A stretch of 48,399 nt of DNA from JAVWPP01 sp036635835. Its GTDB lineage: Bacteria; Bacillota; Clostridia; TANB77; CAG-465. The notes beneath the pieces were generated by a model, which saw nothing but the letters and a program-made list of their open reading frames with translations, did not search any database and had not been told where the DNA came from. The stretch lies in NCBI GenBank assembly GCA_036635835.1, contig JAVWPP010000006.1, positions 1 to 48,399 of the forward strand. Reading direction: 5' to 3'. Position numbers and translations under genes: made by a program. Each line of letters opens with the position of its first letter. Within the stretch, counting starts at the first letter, position 1. Shown one piece after another: positions 21,732-30,367 of this stretch.

Positions 21732-24700
21732 TTATATAGATATTGTTACAACTTCTCCTTCTAAATCTAGAGTATTTTTATTAGCTAATACTTCATTTAC
21801 AATCTCAGTAGTTAACGTTTCAGATTTTATTCTATTTGAATAAGTTTCTAAAACCTCTTTATACATATCACTATCTGTAGATATTCCTAAAGTTATTTTT
21901 TGACTTACCATTAACCCTTGATCTTTTCTAAACACTTGTATAGCTCTAACTAAATCTCTATATGCACCTTCTATAATTAACTCATGAGTTAAGTTTATAT
22001 CCATTGCAACAGTTATTTCATTTTCATGCGCACTAATTATATTAGACTTACATTTAAACTGTTTAACAAAAATATTTGCATCTAAATTTCCAAGTATAGT
22101 TTCTACTTTTCCGTTTTCAAACATGCTAACATACTTAGACATTTCTTCGTCTGTTGCACATTCTAAAATTTGTTTTAACTTTTGTACATCTCCTTTTAAA
22201 GCAGCACCAGCTGTCTTAAAATTAACACCAAGATATGCAACATTTAATTTAGTTTCATCTTCTACTATTTGTATATCTTTTATATTAAGTTCATCTTTAA
22301 TAACTTTTTCAAAAGCTAAAACTGCATCTTTTCTATTTTCATTTATTCCAATATATAATGTCTGAAGTGGTTGCCTTACTTTTATTTGTTTTTCGTTTCT
22401 TAGAAGTAAACCTAAACTAATTATATTTCTTATTAGATCTACATCTTCTAATATTTTATTGTCTATAAATTTATCTTCTACGTTTTTAGGATAGTCTGTT
22501 AAATGAACAGATACACATTCATCTTTTTCATATTTTTTAACAAGATCATTCCATAAATATTCTGTAAGGAAAGGTATAACTGGAGCCATTACTTTTACTA
22601 TTTCTTTTATAGCTTTATATAAACAAGCATAAGCAATATTTTTAGTTTCAGATTCTCCAGAAATCCAGAATCTTTTTCTGTTAATTCTAATATAGAAATT
22701 AGATATATCATCTGAGAAAGTTTCAAATTTCTTTATTAGATTTTGCACCTCATATGCATCCATAGATTCTCTTGCCTCTTTAACAAATTTATTTAATTTA
22801 TTCATCAACCATTTATCTGAAAGCTGCATTTTAGATTCATCTAAAATGATAGATTTAATGTCTGGATTATCTATACTTGCATAAGTATCAAAAAACATAT
22901 ATATATTAAAGAAACCTAACATTTTTCTTCTAGCTTCTTCCCCTAAATTGAATCCAAATCTTACGTCATTATTTGTATTTGCACCTGCATATAAATATCT
23001 TGCAGCATCTGCACCTATTTTATTTGCAGCTTCATCAAACTTAATCATAAAGCCTGTCTTTGAAAATTTAGTTCCGTCTTCTGCTATAACACTTCCATAA
23101 GAAAGTACTTTTTCATATGGTGCTTTTTCTTCTAATACAACGCTCATGAAAAGCAAAGAATAAAACCAAAGTCTTACTTGCTCTTTCATTTCAGTTACCC
23201 ATTCTGCAGGAAAATATTTATTCCATTTTTCCTTGTCCGTAAAATATCCAAGAGTTGAAAAAGGAACAATACCTGCATCTAACCAGCAGTCTCCTACATC
23301 ACTTATTCTTGTTATATGATTTCCGCATGTACACTTAATTTGTATATCATCTATCCATGGTCTATGTAGATCTGGAATACTTTCTGCTTTTGCTTTATCT
23401 ACTGCTTTTTCTATTAGGTCTTTTTTAGAAGATACTACAGTTAATTTACCACACTTATCACATGGATAAAAAGGTAATGGTAGTCCGTAAAATCTCTTTC
23501 TTGAAATTGCCCAATTGCCCATATTAGTAAGCCAATCATTCATTCTTTTTCCTATATGTTCTGGTTCCCATTTAACTGTATTTGCAGCTTCAATTAATTT
23601 AGGTCTTAGAGCTTCTGTATCTATGTACCACTCTTTTACTGCTTTATATATAACCTCAGTTTTACATCTCCAGCATACAGGATAACTATGTGTAAATTGG
23701 TGCACTTTATATAGCTTATTTTGTTTATCTAATCTATCGAATATTTCTTCTTTTACATCTCTTGTATTTTTACCAGTTAAGAAGTCAAACCCTTCTAAAA
23801 AGTTTCCTAAATCATCTACTGGAACTATCATAGGAAGAGATAATCTTTTACCAAGTTCGTAATCTTCTACTCCACATCCAGGTGCTATATGAACAACTCC
23901 TGATCCTTCTACAGAATCTACATCTTCCCATGCTACAACTTTATGTACTATATCTTTTTGTGCATCTAAATCTTTAAAACATGTTTCATATTCTAAACCA
24001 ACTAGCTCAGAACCTTTAAAAATATCTAGTACTTCTAGCTTATCTTCTCCTAGAACTTTTATAGCATCTTTACAAAGAATTATTGGCTCATTATCTGATG
24101 CAATTTTAACTCTTGCATAATCTATTTCTTCATTTACAGCAAGTGCAACATTTGAAGAAAGTGTCCATGGTGTTGTTGTCCAAACTAATATTTTTTCGTT
24201 TCTATTTTTAAGTGGTAATTTAAAAAACACAGCTGTATGTTCTAGGTTTTTATATGAACCACTCATTTCATGTTCTGAAAGAGATGTTCCGCATCTAGGG
24301 CACCAAGGCATTGGTTTGAATCCTTGTTTTATTAATCCTTTTTCATGGCACTTATTTAAGAAATACCATATGCTAGTTATATTTTCTTCTGTGTTTGTAA
24401 AGTATGAATTTTCCCAGTCCATCCACTGACCTAATCTTTTAGATTGATCTGTAATAACTCCTGAAAATTTTCTTACTCTATCCATACATTTTAATGTGAA
24501 TTTATCTAGTCCATATGCTTCTACATCTTTCTTATCTTTGAATCCTAATTCTTTTTCTACTTCTACTTCTAACCATAATCCTTGAGCATCAAAACCATTT
24601 CTATAGTGGCAAGAAAAACCATTCATTGCTTTGTATCTTATGTATGTATCTTTTAAAGTTCTTCCCCAAGCATGATGTATACCCATTGGATTATTTGCTG

Positions 24701-24842
24701 TAATTGGTCCATCTAAAAATCTAAAGGGTTCGTTGCCTTTGTTTTTTTCTTGTAGCTTTTCAAAACAGTTTTCTTCTTCCCAAAACTTTAGAACTTCTTG
24801 CTCCATTTCTACGAAGTCTTGTCCACTTTTTACTTTTTTCAT
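21732..24842 (-). CDS. ileS: isoleucyl-tRNA synthetase, type 2, with GIHH signature
   Basis: 1036 aa, class Ia synthetase. FRFLDGPITANNPMGIHHAWGR occupies the HIGH site, but the motif is GIHH (residues 54-57) instead of HXGH. The KMSKS loop is GTKFSKTG. Editing-domain motifs (LVWTTTPWTLSSNVALAV, VVHIAPGCGVEDY) are present. It has CP-core Cys pairs (WCPRCG, CDKCG) but no bacterial C-terminal zinc finger; the length and C-terminus fit the eukaryote-like IleRS2 clade, which tolerates mupirocin. The reversed GXHH form is known in a subset of IleRS2 with extreme resistance. Controlled by an isoleucine T-box. It is the only IleRS in the window. Confidence 0.96.
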   Translation of the reverse strand: MKKVKSGQDFVEMEQEVLKFWEEENCFEKLQEKNKGNEPFRFLDGPITANNPMGIHHAWGRTLKDTYIRYKAMNGFSCHYRNGFDAQGLWLEVEVEKELGFKDKKDVEAYGLDKFTLKCMDRVRKFSGVITDQSKRLGQWMDWENSYFTNTEENITSIWYFLNKCHEKGLIKQGFKPMPWCPRCGTSLSEHEMSGSYKNLEHTAVFFKLPLKNRNEKILVWTTTPWTLSSNVALAVNEEIDYARVKIASDNEPIILCKDAIKVLGEDKLEVLDIFKGSELVGLEYETCFKDLDAQKDIVHKVVAWEDVDSVEGSGVVHIAPGCGVEDYELGKRLSLPMIVPVDDLGNFLEGFDFLTGKNTRDVKEEIFDRLDKQNKLYKVHQFTHSYPVCWRCKTEVIYKAVKEWYIDTEALRPKLIEAANTVKWEPEHIGKRMNDWLTNMGNWAISRKRFYGLPLPFYPCDKCGKLTVVSSKKDLIEKAVDKAKAESIPDLHRPWIDDIQIKCTCGNHITRISDVGDCWLDAGIVPFSTLGYFTDKEKWNKYFPAEWVTEMKEQVRLWFYSLLFMSVVLEEKAPYEKVLSYGSVIAEDGTKFSKTGFMIKFDEAANKIGADAARYLYAGANTNNDVRFGFNLGEEARRKMLGFFNIYMFFDTYASIDNPDIKSIILDESKMQLSDKWLMNKLNKFVKEARESMDAYEVQNLIKKFETFSDDISNFYIRINRKRFWISGESETKNIAYACLYKAIKEIVKVMAPVIPFLTEYLWNDLVKKYEKDECVSVHLTDYPKNVEDKFIDNKILEDVDLIRNIISLGLLLRNEKQIKVRQPLQTLYIGINENRKDAVLAFEKVIKDELNIKDIQIVEDETKLNVAYLGVNFKTAGAALKGDVQKLKQILECATDEEMSKYVSMFENGKVETILGNLDANIFVKQFKCKSNIISAHENEITVAMDINLTHELIIEGAYRDLVRAIQVFRKDQGLMVSQKITLGISTDSDMYKEVLETYSNRIKSETLTTEIVNEVLANKNTLDLEGEVVTISI

Positions 24843-24881
24843 TTAAATACTTCCTTCCATTTAAATAGATTAAAATGTATG

Positions 24882-24917
24882 CAAAAGCCCGCTCCTTGTA
24901 TATGTAAGGAACGGGCT
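24882..24917 (-). terminator. T-box attenuator terminator of ileS
   Basis: AGCCCGTTCCTT / AAGGAGCGGGCT, 12 bp with one G-U pair, loop 8, then TTTT. It forms when uncharged tRNA-Ile is absent from the leader. Confidence 0.85.
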
Positions 24918-25138
24918 AAATGCCGCGATTTTTTTCGTTTCACCTAATATACTGCATACTAACATATGCGTTCTCTTAACGTGAGAATAGCGGCTCAGCT
25001 TACTAATATTTTCAGCCTGCAACTCAGAGGTGATTTTTCATTATATACTAATTTGTTTGGACTTTCACCGTATTCCAACTCGCTTTACATTTCGTATATA
25101 TTACTTTTCCTCATCTTTGTTTTTATTTTATATTCTAT
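24882..25138 (-). promoter_or_regulatory. isoleucine T-box leader of ileS
   Basis: Reading the minus strand: stem I begins near GATGAGGAAAAG; its distal part AGCGAGTTGGAA..GGTGAAAGTCCAA is typical. The specifier is ATC (25032-25034), the Ile codon, in AAAATCACCTCTGAG, followed by GCAGGCTG. The antiterminator region (24921-24946) is TTAGGTGAAAC, a short A-rich insert, then TCGCGG, which is a diverged form of AGGGTGGNACCGCG. A terminator follows. Uncharged tRNA-Ile should favour ileS readthrough. Confidence 0.9.
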
Positions 25139-25146
25139 TTTGCTAA

Positions 25147-25175
25147 ATTATATCACAATACAAAAGCTTTGTCAA
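25147..25175 (-). promoter_or_regulatory. ileS promoter
   Basis: TTGACA (25170-25175), 17-bp spacer, TATAAT (25147-25152), minus strand, perfect boxes. The leader before ileS is about 300 nt. Between this and 25350 I see only AT-rich sequence. Confidence 0.85.
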
Positions 25176-25352
25176 TTTTTTCATTTAGTTTTTTAAAAAA
25201 ATAGATTTATTTTTCTAAAATTCTAGTAAGTTTTTGTATAGACTTTTAGCATTTTTTTCTTCTTAAATTATATAAAAAAAATCCTTTAGAATATATATAT
25301 TTACTGCATACTTTTTTAATATAAAAAAATTTTTAATCTCCTTATATCTTAC

Positions 25353-25381
25353 TTGTATATATTTAATTTATGTGATACGAT
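25353..25381 (+). promoter_or_regulatory. promoter of the kinase pair
   Basis: TTGTAT (25353-25358), 17-bp spacer, TACGAT (25376-25381). Moderate match. Confidence 0.5.
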
Positions 25382-25392
25382 TAATACAAATA

Positions 25393-25409
25393 TTGTACAA
25401 CAAGTACAA
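25393..25409. promoter_or_regulatory. TTGTAC-AACAA-GTACAA inverted repeat, possible operator
   Basis: A perfect 6-bp dyad with a 5-bp centre between the -10 box and the Shine-Dalgarno of the first kinase. Its size and position fit a repressor or response-regulator site. Confidence 0.4.
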
Positions 25410-25428
25410 AAATTTCAGGAGGTAATTT

Positions 25429-27207
25429 ATGTACCCAACTTTATTATTTTTAGCTTTTTTAATAAACTTAGCTTTATTTGTGTATCTATTTTCAATGCAA
25501 AATAAATCTATAATAACTAAACTTTTTTTATTGCTAGAAACTTTTTTATTGTATATAACTGCGTGCTACGCTGCAGAATTTATTGTAGATACATCTAATA
25601 TATTTAAAATTAAACCGGTAGTATTTGAGTGCGCTGCATACATAGGTATATACCCACTTGCTTTCTTACTATTTGTAATTTCACTGGCTTTAAATGCAGA
25701 TGGCAAAGAAGAAACTTTTAACGTAAAAAAATATTTAATACTTGCAGTTCCAAGCGTTTTAGGAATAGTACTTTTCTTAACAAATGACATGCATAATTTA
25801 ATGTTTGAACACTTTTCAACCTACGTTCCTAATATACAATATGGGCATCTTTTCATGCCATTTACAACGTATCATTATATATTAGCTATAATTGCAATAT
25901 TTAAATTACTATTTAACTCAGTGCAAAAAAACAATGTCTTTTCTACTCAGTCTGCTTTAATAGCAGGAGCTTTAATTATAGCACTAGTTCCAAACTTACT
26001 TGCAACAACAAAACTAATAAACCTATATGTATATTTAACACCAGTTACATTAACATCTTTTGCTATAGTACTTTCGTTATGTGCATCTAAATATAAATAT
26101 GAACATCTATCTCCTTCTACTCTTAATACAGTTATAAATACTATGACAGATGGCTTTGTTATTATTAGTTTAGACGGCACAATACTTACAAATAATTTAG
26201 CATTTAAACAGTCTATATCATTACTAAATATTCCGGAAAATGAACTTGAGGAAAATAATTTTTTTAACATAGTTAGACACTTAAATGATGAATCTCAGCA
26301 AAACATTTTAACTACTTTAAATGCTGTACATAAAAACTCTGAATCTCATTTTTCAAATCTCATAATTAACAAAGGTAAAAAGAAAAAATATTATCAGCTA
26401 GAAATATATCCAATACTTTCATCTAACAAAAAAAATCACATTGGTAATTTGATGCTTTTTAAAGATATAACTGAGCATAAATTAAACCAAGAAACATTAG
26501 CTGAAAAACAAGAAATTATACTAACACAAAGTAGACTCGCTACAATTGGGGAACTTGCAGGAGGACTTGCTCATGATATTAACACACCTATATCAACTAT
26601 CAGAACTGGCATTCAGCTTTTAAAAGAAAATTTTAAAGATGATCCATACAAGCAAGAACTTTTAGAACAAATGAATAGTTGTGCTTCTAAAATAAGTGAT
26701 ATTTCTAACACTGTAAGAAACCAATTTAGGAACTTAGGAAATGATTATAAATCTACTTTTTCTATTAACAAAATAATAAATGAAATATCAGTTATATGTA
26801 AAAATGAGCTGACTAAATATAAATGTACCTTGTCTCTTTCTATGCCTGAAGAAATTGAATACGAAGGAAATGCAACTAAACTAAGTCAAGTTATAACTAA
26901 CTTAATAGTAAACGCAATTCAGGTATATGCAGATACAAACGGTGGAAATGTTAATGTGTTTTTACATCAAACAGAAAAAAGTGTTATTATAGAAGTTGAA
27001 GACTTTGCAGGTGGAATTGATGAAGAAGTTTTACCTCATCTGTTTAAAAATATCTTAACAACAAAAGGTAGCAACGGGACAGGCCTTGGACTCTATCTAA
27101 GTTATTCAGTTATTAAAAGTGATTTTTCAGGAATGCTTAGTGTTAAGACCAAAAAAAATGTTGGTACAACTTTTAAAATCACATTACCTAAACAAAAAAT
27201 AATATAA
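25429..27207 (+). CDS. 7TM-sensor histidine kinase with PAS domain, 592 aa (first of a tandem pair)
   Basis: Residues 1-220: seven hydrophobic helices of the histidine-kinase N-terminal 7TM type (FECAAYIGIYPLAFLLFVISL, FLTNDMHNLMFEHF). Residues 225-350: PAS domain (TDGFVIISLDGTILTNNLAF). Then the HisKA domain with phospho-acceptor His382 in LAGGLAHDINTPISTI, and HATPase_c with N-box NLIVNAIQVY, G1 box VEDFAGGIDEEVL and GTGLGLYLS. It would autophosphorylate on His in response to an unknown membrane or extracellular signal. RBS AGGAGG. 16 bases separate it from a paralogue; no response regulator gene is in the window. Confidence 0.95.
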   Translation: MYPTLLFLAFLINLALFVYLFSMQNKSIITKLFLLLETFLLYITACYAAEFIVDTSNIFKIKPVVFECAAYIGIYPLAFLLFVISLALNADGKEETFNVKKYLILAVPSVLGIVLFLTNDMHNLMFEHFSTYVPNIQYGHLFMPFTTYHYILAIIAIFKLLFNSVQKNNVFSTQSALIAGALIIALVPNLLATTKLINLYVYLTPVTLTSFAIVLSLCASKYKYEHLSPSTLNTVINTMTDGFVIISLDGTILTNNLAFKQSISLLNIPENELEENNFFNIVRHLNDESQQNILTTLNAVHKNSESHFSNLIINKGKKKKYYQLEIYPILSSNKKNHIGNLMLFKDITEHKLNQETLAEKQEIILTQSRLATIGELAGGLAHDINTPISTIRTGIQLLKENFKDDPYKQELLEQMNSCASKISDISNTVRNQFRNLGNDYKSTFSINKIINEISVICKNELTKYKCTLSLSMPEEIEYEGNATKLSQVITNLIVNAIQVYADTNGGNVNVFLHQTEKSVIIEVEDFAGGIDEEVLPHLFKNILTTKGSNGTGLGLYLSYSVIKSDFSGMLSVKTKKNVGTTFKITLPKQKII

Positions 27208-27223
27208 AAAGGAGGTGTATATT

Positions 27224-28984
27224 TTGCTTTTAACTATATCAATTATTATATTAATATTAAACATTACAATAGTACTTACTGTACTACTAAATAAAAAAAC
27301 AAAAATTTCATATATGTTCATTGTATTATGTATAACTTCTATCTTGGGAATATTTGGACTTATAATGCAGCAGCTAACTACTACTATGTTTTTTAATAAC
27401 TATTCCAAATATTTATTTGAACCATTATTATATTTAAGCACAGACTCTTTTGCCTTTACTTTTTATTTAATAGTTAGGCAGTTTACAAATAAATCATTTG
27501 ATTATAAAAAATATTTATGGGTATATGTTTTCCCTATATTAGCAATTATAATGCTAGTAACAAATGACGCTCATCATTTGTTTTTTGAGCAGTATTCAAA
27601 TTCATTTTCTGAAATAAAAATGGGAACGTTTTATGAGGCTATGTCATCAGTAGAATTTGTATTTATGGGACTTTGTTTACTACATTTATTACTAGGATCA
27701 ATTAAAAACTTTAGAAGATTTTCTAAGCAAATGTTAACGCTATTTGTTACATCTTGTTTGCTTGTTCTAATACTACAAATGTTTAGTAAATCTATACTAC
27801 TAACAGACATTTATATGACACCTTTTATATGTTCTATGATTTGTATGGTTATATATTTTACTATTATTAAATACAAATATATATCTAACATACCAATAGA
27901 TTTACAGTATGCTTTAGATTCTATTACAACCCCGCTAGTTATTATAACAAACGATGGAAAAATATTAAAATGCAATAAAGAATATAAAGTAATATGCGCA
28001 GAATATCCTAACATGGTAGACTCACTTTTAAATTTTTATACATTCTTAAAAATAATAGATAAAAAAACAAATATAAAAAAAATAACAGAATATATAAACT
28101 CAGCACGCTTAAAAAATAAGTCTATTGCATTTACAAAGAATTTCTTAAAAGATAAAAAAGAAATTATAACAGAAGTTAGTCTTACACCACTTGCTTTTTC
28201 AGATAAGCAATGGGGAACTTTAATTATACTTAAAGATATTACTTCATACAATTTAGAAACAAAAGAAATTGTACAGCAAGAACATATAATAGAGCTACAA
28301 AGTCAGTTTGCTACGCTTGGAGAACTTGCTGCAGGTGTTGCTCATGATATCAACACTCCTATTACTTCTATAAAAACTGCACTTTCTATTTTAAAAACTA
28401 ATGATCTGTCTACTACAGATTTAGAAGTTATAGAGCAAATGGATAATAGTGCAAATAAAATAATCGAGCTTTCTACTAATATAAGAAATCAGTTTAGAAA
28501 TATGAAACTTTCTAATAATGAACCATTTAATTTAACAGATATAATAATAAGCATTGATGCGTTAACAAAGAATGAATTTGCAAGAAATAACTGCGCGCTT
28601 ACTATAGATATTTCAGAAAATATATCTATATACGGAGTACCTGCAAAGCTTAGCCAAGTACTTTTAAATATTATAAAAAACGCACTAACAGCATATACTA
28701 ATGTACCATGCGAAGATAACAAAAAACATAAAATAATATTAAAATCCTACTTAGAAAAAAATATAGCTTACATAGAAATTACAGATTTTGCAGGAGGCAT
28801 TCCACCAGATATTGCACCATATATTTTTGATAATATTTTAACTACAAAAGGCTCCAAAGGATTTGGACTTGGACTTTATGTATCTGCTTCAATTATTCGT
28901 AACGACTTTTCAGGTACAATTTCTTTTGACGATAGTGTTCCTTTAGCTACTACATTTAAAATGTCTATCCCAGTTAGAGATTAG
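27224..28984 (+). CDS. 7TM-sensor histidine kinase, 586 aa (second of the pair)
   Basis: Same architecture as the preceding gene: seven-helix sensor (residues 1-215, including VTNDAHHLFFEQY), a diverged PAS (TTPLVIITNDGKILKCN), HisKA with His374 in LAAGVAHDINTPITS, N-box NIIKNALTAYTN, ITDFAGGIPPDIAPY and GFGLGLYVS. I choose TTG 27224 as start, eight bases after AAAGGAGG; GTG 27215 lies in the Shine-Dalgarno itself. Clearly a tandem duplicate that has diverged mainly in the sensor, so the two may form heterodimers or answer different signals. It shares a terminator with the convergent LD-carboxypeptidase gene. Confidence 0.95.
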   Translation: MLLTISIIILILNITIVLTVLLNKKTKISYMFIVLCITSILGIFGLIMQQLTTTMFFNNYSKYLFEPLLYLSTDSFAFTFYLIVRQFTNKSFDYKKYLWVYVFPILAIIMLVTNDAHHLFFEQYSNSFSEIKMGTFYEAMSSVEFVFMGLCLLHLLLGSIKNFRRFSKQMLTLFVTSCLLVLILQMFSKSILLTDIYMTPFICSMICMVIYFTIIKYKYISNIPIDLQYALDSITTPLVIITNDGKILKCNKEYKVICAEYPNMVDSLLNFYTFLKIIDKKTNIKKITEYINSARLKNKSIAFTKNFLKDKKEIITEVSLTPLAFSDKQWGTLIILKDITSYNLETKEIVQQEHIIELQSQFATLGELAAGVAHDINTPITSIKTALSILKTNDLSTTDLEVIEQMDNSANKIIELSTNIRNQFRNMKLSNNEPFNLTDIIISIDALTKNEFARNNCALTIDISENISIYGVPAKLSQVLLNIIKNALTAYTNVPCEDNKKHKIILKSYLEKNIAYIEITDFAGGIPPDIAPYIFDNILTTKGSKGFGLGLYVSASIIRNDFSGTISFDDSVPLATTFKMSIPVRD

Positions 28985-29007
28985 CTTAAAATTAAATATA
29001 CATAGTT

Positions 29008-29036
29008 AAAAGAGGATTGATTTAATCCTCTTTTAA
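29008..29036. terminator. bidirectional terminator, kinase pair / LD-carboxypeptidase
   Basis: AAAAGAGGATT / AATCCTCTTTT stem with T/A runs both sides; the minus-strand gene stops inside it (29022). Confidence 0.85.
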
Positions 29037-29921
29037 TACTTTTTCATTTATTATAAATTCTTTTTTTTCTATATCTATTTTAGCTTTTGCTCCGATTGGA
29101 ATTATTAGATTTAGTTTACCATGACCAAAGAAATCTCCTTTAACTATGCTAAAATTATATTTTGCATATTCTCTTTTTATAATATCTTCAAGAGCAGCTT
29201 TAGACTCGTGTACATAGTTTCCAATTAAAAAGCCAGAAATATTTTTAAAGCCATTTGCTTTTTCTAATTTTTTTAGATTTTCTATTATATTTTTTTCATC
29301 ACTTTCGTAACCTAGTTCTTCTAGAAATATTATATGCTTAGTTAAGTCTATATCCACGTTTAAATCCATTAATTTAGTAAAGCAAGATAAGTTTCCACCT
29401 AGAAGCTTACCTTCGAAATTTGCGCCATTATTTACGCTATGTATTTTATCTACATATTTAAAATTATTATTTATAAACTTTTCTTTGAAATCTATAAACG
29501 TTCTATTATCTAGCTTTTCATCTTCTACTCTTCCTAAGGCTTTTACAGTTGAAGCATGAAAAGTTATTAATCCTGTTTTTAAATATATATAATTTAAAAG
29601 AGATGTTATGTCTGAAAATCCACATATTATTTTAGGCATTATGTTTGTATATTCTACATACTTTAAAATGTTTTCGCATCCATCACCGCCTCTTGCAGCT
29701 ATGCAAATTTTACTTTCATCTTTAAGTACTTTATTTAAGCTTTCTGCTTTAATAATATACTCCTCTTTATTTATATCGGCTGCTAAAACACATTTTAGTC
29801 CGATCTTTTTTTCTAGAAAATCTATTCCTCTATTTAACTCAGTTTCATCTTGCTGCTGCACGCTAAAAGATGGCGCTACTATTTTGCATATATCCCCTTT
29901 TTGTAATTTTGTTGCTAGCAT
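29022..29921 (-). CDS. LD-carboxypeptidase, peptidase family S66
   Basis: 299 aa, typical length. N-terminal KGDICKIVAPSF, catalytic Ser103 in ICGFSDITSLLN, EGKLLGGNLSC, the Glu in IIFLEELGYES (201 or 202) and His267 in FFGHGKLNLIIPIG: the Ser-Glu-His triad of S66. It hydrolyses the L-Lys/DAP-D-Ala bond of muropeptides in recycling; related MccF proteins cleave microcin C-type peptides. No signal peptide, so cytoplasmic. RBS AAAGGAGG. Monocistronic. LdcA versus MccF type cannot be decided. Confidence 0.93.
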   Translation of the reverse strand: MLATKLQKGDICKIVAPSFSVQQQDETELNRGIDFLEKKIGLKCVLAADINKEEYIIKAESLNKVLKDESKICIAARGGDGCENILKYVEYTNIMPKIICGFSDITSLLNYIYLKTGLITFHASTVKALGRVEDEKLDNRTFIDFKEKFINNNFKYVDKIHSVNNGANFEGKLLGGNLSCFTKLMDLNVDIDLTKHIIFLEELGYESDEKNIIENLKKLEKANGFKNISGFLIGNYVHESKAALEDIIKREYAKYNFSIVKGDFFGHGKLNLIIPIGAKAKIDIEKKEFIINEKVLKED

Positions 29922-29939
29922 AACTTTACCTCCTTTTTA

Positions 29940-29968
29940 ATTATATATTTTTATTCATATTTTTGCAA
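29940..29968 (-). promoter_or_regulatory. LD-carboxypeptidase promoter
   Basis: TTGCAA (29963-29968), 17-bp spacer, TATAAT (29940-29945), minus strand. Confidence 0.7.
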
Positions 29969-29981
29969 CTATTTGAACTAC

Positions 29982-30010
29982 TTGCTTTTTTACTATATAT
30001 GTGTTATACT
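29982..30010 (+). promoter_or_regulatory. promoter of the TSCPD gene
   Basis: TTGCTT (29982-29987), 17-bp spacer, TATACT (30005-30010); back to back with the preceding promoter. Confidence 0.7.
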
Positions 30011-30045
30011 TAAGGTATACAATTTATTTTTAGGAGGTACCAGTT

Positions 30046-30306
30046 ATGATATTTGAATATAAACCTCAAAATGTTTGCTCACGCTTAATGATTTTTAACA
30101 TCTCAGATGATGATATAATTCAAGAGGTTACTATTGTCGGTGGATGCCCAGGAAACGCTTTAGCAGTTTCATATTTATGCAAAGGAAAGCATATAGATGA
30201 AGTAATTGCAACCTTAAAGGGAATTCCATGTAAAACAAAAAAGACATCTTGTCCAGACCAAATAGCAGTGGCTTTAGAAGAGTATAAAAAAAATAAAAAT
30301 AAGTAA
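30046..30306 (+). CDS. TSCPD domain protein (TIGR03905 family), 86 aa
   Basis: A small protein with the family features: P..VCSR.M.F.I.DD.I..V...GGCPGN, the centre LCKGKHIDEVI..LKGI.C, and TSCPDQIAVAL near the end, which names the family. The five cysteines (Cys11, 34, 45, 62, 69) suggest metal binding. The domain is also found at the C-terminus of some ribonucleotide reductases; the free-standing form has no assigned role. RBS TAGGAGG. Monocistronic with its own terminator. Confidence 0.92.
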   Translation: MIFEYKPQNVCSRLMIFNISDDDIIQEVTIVGGCPGNALAVSYLCKGKHIDEVIATLKGIPCKTKKTSCPDQIAVALEEYKKNKNK

Positions 30307-30312
30307 AAATGT

Positions 30313-30344
30313 AAAAAGAACTAGTAATCTAGTTCTTTTTTTTG
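30313..30344. terminator. bidirectional terminator, TSCPD gene / 275-aa membrane protein
   Basis: AAAAAGAACTAG / CTAGTTCTTTTT stem, loop TAAT, U-runs on both strands. Confidence 0.9.
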
Positions 30345-30367
30345 CTTCAAATCATTTATTTTTTCTT

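Noticed and set aside
25176..25350. AT-rich spacer between the ileS promoter and the kinase promoter
   Set aside because: Examined for genes or RNA structure; nothing beyond homopolymer runs.
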